Positions 60,951 to 64,000 of a stretch of 64,000 bases of DNA are shown here, one piece after another. The stretch comes from Raphanus sativus (Eukaryota > Streptophyta > Magnoliopsida > Brassicales > Brassicaceae), in contig NC_079517.1 of the NCBI RefSeq assembly GCF_000801105.2, positions 2,542,001-2,606,000 of the forward strand, read 5' to 3'. Positions within the stretch are counted from its first letter, which is position 1, and every line of letters begins with the position of its first letter. Under the pieces are notes generated by a model. The model made no database searches and was not told the origin of the DNA. It saw nothing but the letters and a program-made list of their open reading frames with translations. A program made the position numbers and the translations under genes.

Positions 60951-61067
60951 TACGCACTGATGATTCGGACTCGATATTCTCTCTCACAGCAGATATAGCT
61001 TTAATAGCCCCTGCTCTCAAGACACAATCTCCCACACCATCACACTTTACTACATCTCTGAGTTAAA

Positions 61068-62383
61068 ATGTTGAAACAAGAGAGTAACAACATTAGTAAT
61101 AGAGACAACAACAGAGGGGCACGAGCCTGCGACACATGCCGGTCCACCATCTGCACCGTGTACTGCCATGCTGACTCTGCCTACTTATGCACCAGCTGTG
61201 ATGCTCAAGTTCACTCTGCCAACCGCGTTGCTTCCCGCCATAAACGTGTCCCTGTCTGCGAGTCATGTGAGCGTGCCCCGGCTGCTTTTATGTGTGAGGC
61301 AGATGATGTGTCTCTATGCACAGCCTGTGATTCAGAGGTTCACTCCGCAAACCCTCTTGCTAGACGCCATCAGCGAGTTCCGGTTGTGCCGATAACTGGA
61401 AACTCTTGCAGCTCCTTGGCCACTCCTCACCACACATCAGTGACCGAGCCAGAGAAGAGAGCTGTGTTGGTTCAAGATGATCGGGAAGGTAAAGAGGATG
61501 CCAAAGAGACGGCTTCATGGGTGTTCCCTTACTCAGATAAAGTCAATCACAATAACAACAACCAGAACAACGAGTTGTTGTTTAGTGATGACTATCTAGA
61601 CCTTGCTGATTACAACTCGAGTATGGACTACAAGTTCACTGGTGATTACAATCAACATCAACATAAGCAAGACTGCACCGTACCACAGACAAACTACGGT
61701 GGAGATAGAGTTGTTCCACTCCAACTTGAAGAAACAAGAGGAAACCTGCGCCACAAGCAACAGAATATCACATATGGCTCCTCAGGGAGTCAATACAACT
61801 ACAATGGTTCCATAAACCATAACGTAAGCCCTTCAATTCATCTTCTTCTTTCATCATACACACAAAACACACACAGTATAACTACCAAGAGTTAATCTGT
61901 ATTACATAGAACTTTGACCAGAAATTTATAATAATTAGAAAAAGTTGCTTCTCTTTAGTCCTCTTAACAAGGGGATTGAGAATTGTCTTTGTTTCTTTTT
62001 TTTGTCATTAGGCAAACAATCCATCAATGCAAACTGACTTTGTGCCGGAGCCAACAGCACGTGTCACAACAGCTTCACACCAAAAGACGCCCAAAGAGAC
62101 TATACACCAACCACCAGAACCTCTAGTTCAGATGCTCAGTCCAATGGACAGAGAGGCTAGAGTCCTGAGATACAGAGAGAAGAGGAAGAGAAGAAAGTTT
62201 GAGAAGACAATAAGGTATGCTTCAAGGAAGGCATACGCAGAGAGAAGACCGAGGATCAACGGACGGTTTGCAAAGATGAGCGAGACCGAAGTAGAGGACC
62301 AAGAGTTCAACACGATGTTAATGTACCATGACACAGGATATGGCATTGTTCCTTCATTCTATGGCAAAAATAAAGAATACTAG
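61068..62383 (+). CDS. CO: CONSTANS, photoperiodic flowering regulator, with C-terminal extension
   Basis: Exon 1 (61068-61823) and exon 2 (62012-62383) encode 375 residues. Starting [20 protein letters not shown], it has the extra N-terminal residues that set CO apart from COL1. Two B-boxes ([40 protein letters not shown]) are complete in their metal ligands. The CCT domain ([20 protein letters not shown], then [11 protein letters not shown]) is complete as well. In long days CO is stabilised by light, joins NF-YB/NF-YC and activates FT in leaf phloem; COP1-SPA degrades it in the dark. The usual C terminus GYGIVPSF is followed here by YGKNKEY, because the normal TGA after TTC is missing one base. 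Position matches At5g15840. Confidence 0.95.
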
Positions 62384-64000
62384 ACTGCTAGCTGTAAATA
62401 ACTGTTTAGTTTGTAAGATTATGTAAGGTTTGGTGTAATCCTTGGCTTCAAGAATGATTACTTATGCTGCTATATGTATAAGGTTGTGTAGTTTTGGTGC
62501 TTAGCTATTACTAATTAGTATTCTTCTTCCTTGCATTAATTAGTTAAACACAACCTGTCCAGTGTCTACTCCACGATTAGTTAAACACAATCCCATAAAC
62601 CAACATGCAATCAAATGCGAAGTGAACAATGCTGATTGTGAATATGATTTAATTAAAAGCAAATTATTGTTCTCAGTTGACATTGGAAGTGATTGGAGCA
62701 CCGAATATGCATTCCCATAAGCTTTTTTTTAGTACATACATATTTACTCACAACTATTAACAATAATTAAGTAAATGTCTACGCGTATATATGGGCCATA
62801 TATCCGCATAAACATAAGAGATACTTACTTGATAAATCTTGCTCATATCTTTTAGAATAAAGAGCTATATATGCTTGCTCACTTTATCAGTCAGGGTATA
62901 TGCTTATAAAAAGAATGAAAAGTGGAAAATATATAATGGAGAGGTGACACTGTTACTAAAGGATGCCCTTTTTGCCATGTGGAAAGTGCCATAGAGCTAC
63001 GCGGTATACTGTTCATGTATACCATTCAATAAACAGTGCAATCAAAAGATTCGGTTCTACGCATGCATATCTGGTTTCAGCCAAAAGTCTGAGACCGGTG
63101 TTGACTTGCCTTACGAAAGCTATTGTTGTGTGTAACTGTAAAAATAAATCTTGTAACTGTAAGCCAAAAATACAACCATAGACATCATCACAACTTGTCT
63201 ACTTAAGCTACACATACACATGAATTGTTACTAGACAGAGTCATATTCCTGATGTTTAGTTACAGAACCAATTTGACCAGAAAAAAAAAGTTACAGAACC
63301 AATTAACCATATGTGTTGAGTTCTTCGAGAACTTTAAGAAAGATATAATAAACAAAGTGAAAAAGTGCATAAAGTGAAAAAGCTTGCTGCACTATGCACT
63401 TTTTTAAAATAGCTTGCTGCACAGGCTTTTTATCATGGTCCATGGACCCTCGTAGATTCTCTCTTTTTGTTAGAACAAGAAAAATATAATAGTAATAAAA
63501 ACACGAGAAATTACCTATAATGATTCAAATAATACATGTAATGACTATACTAACTCATAAACTTTCTTAATTACTAGAATAGATCACAGGGGTAACAAAA
63601 ATACGAGAAAACCAATTTTCCTTTTATTATTAACAAAATTGCCATTGAGTTAATTTAATAGGAAATTGTATAATATTTTCCCCAAAAAAAAACCCTTTTG
63701 TCGAGGCTCTGTCTTCTTCACAATCTCAATTCCCCTTCACACATCGAACCTCCATCTCCGACAACTTCATCTCAGTCGCAGCCGCCTTTCGTTTCGTCAC
63801 ATCCTCCCTAAATCGGCATCGTCCCTGTACACGATGAAGCCTAACTCCGAACCCTAACTCCGATTTGGCTTCGTCACATCCGCCTCAAAATCGAAGAATA
63901 TTGAAACGGTGAGTGATAAATATATTAATTTCAAGCCTTTTTCGATATGCAGAAACTGGTCCAGAGAGAAACGGAGAATGGTTGGTCTGTTCTGTCTACT
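62384..64000. other. CO 3' flank and possible start of a next gene
   Basis: 62850-63400 repeats blocks found downstream of COL1. After about 63690 the sequence becomes rich in C and T (TCTTCACAATCTCAATTCCC) and ends in a possible splice donor (GAAACG|GTGAGT, about 63909). That would fit the 5' UTR exon of a plus-strand gene leaving the window. I cannot name it. Confidence 0.4.
63258..63304 (+). mobile_element. Micro-retroposition scar
   Basis: The 16-bp repeat AGTTACAGAACCAATT stands at 63258-63273 and 63289-63304 around TGACCAG plus poly(A). Confidence 0.7.

Larger units (their letters stand above)
58089..61067. other. COL1 3' flank and CO promoter
   Basis: Nearly 3 kb without a gene. Several blocks at 58840-59480 (TTAGAATAAAGGGTTATA; GTGACACTGTAACTAAG; CAATCAAAAGATTCG; GCTGCACTTTTGCACTTTT) recur in the same order downstream of CO at 62850-63400, so the tandem duplication took 3' flanking DNA with it. 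A second pair of similar blocks, each with TTTGGACCACATAAA, lies at 59069-59155 and 60160-60233 within the CO promoter. One retroposition scar is at 58570-58609. Confidence 0.6.

Noticed and set aside
1..64000. CRISPR arrays, bacterial operons, riboswitches and Shine-Dalgarno sites
   Set aside because: The window is plant nuclear DNA with spliced genes; no regular repeat-spacer structure was seen.

Overview
The window is nuclear plant DNA from the crucifer family, most likely Brassica or a close relative. The base composition is AT-rich. Genes have short GT-AG introns, and the predicted proteins closely resemble Arabidopsis ones. Recalled from memory, the gene order matches Arabidopsis chromosome 5 read backwards, from about At5g16060 to At5g15840. 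I could not run a search, so At5g names are family and synteny assignments.

Left part (1-19.5 kb): a CMC1-like mitochondrial CX9C protein cut by the window edge; a head-to-head RCC1-repeat gene; an uncharacterised At5g16030-like gene; an 8.3-kb gene-poor stretch with a SINE, a Stowaway MITE and a 2.7-kb Helitron; a 50-residue DVL/ROTUNDIFOLIA-like peptide gene; a second short Helitron; a GEX3-like gamete membrane protein; and a steroid 5-alpha-reductase-family enzyme. Middle (20-42.5 kb): an 18-exon cytosolic phenylalanyl-tRNA synthetase beta gene that seems out of place in the expected order; the receptor kinase NIK1; a 6.8-kb gene-free stretch with a foldback MULE-type MITE; a PPR protein; a KIN/COR6.6 cold-response gene with a DRE/ABRE upstream; a hAT-type MITE; and an AdoMet decarboxylase gene with its conserved double uORF and a retroposon in its 3' flank. 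Right part (45.7-64 kb): two tandem TRICHOME BIREFRINGENCE-LIKE genes (TBL19, TBL21), a decayed At5g15880-like pseudogene, a GH81 endo-1,3-beta-glucanase, and the tandem pair CONSTANS-LIKE 1 and CONSTANS.

Several expected neighbours are absent: a 14-3-3 gene, SMC5, PAM1, an SDR, one of the KIN pair and a prenylcysteine methylesterase. A further gene, At5g15880, is a pseudogene. This is what fractionation after the Brassica whole-genome triplication would leave. The most interesting signals are at the flowering-time pair. CO has lost its usual stop codon and gained seven residues directly after the C-terminal VP motif. COL1 has lost its intron, apparently by a deletion that left the old splice donor as coding sequence. 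The window also holds many tiny retroposition scars: poly(A) or poly(T) plus a few bases between direct repeats of 12-19 bp.
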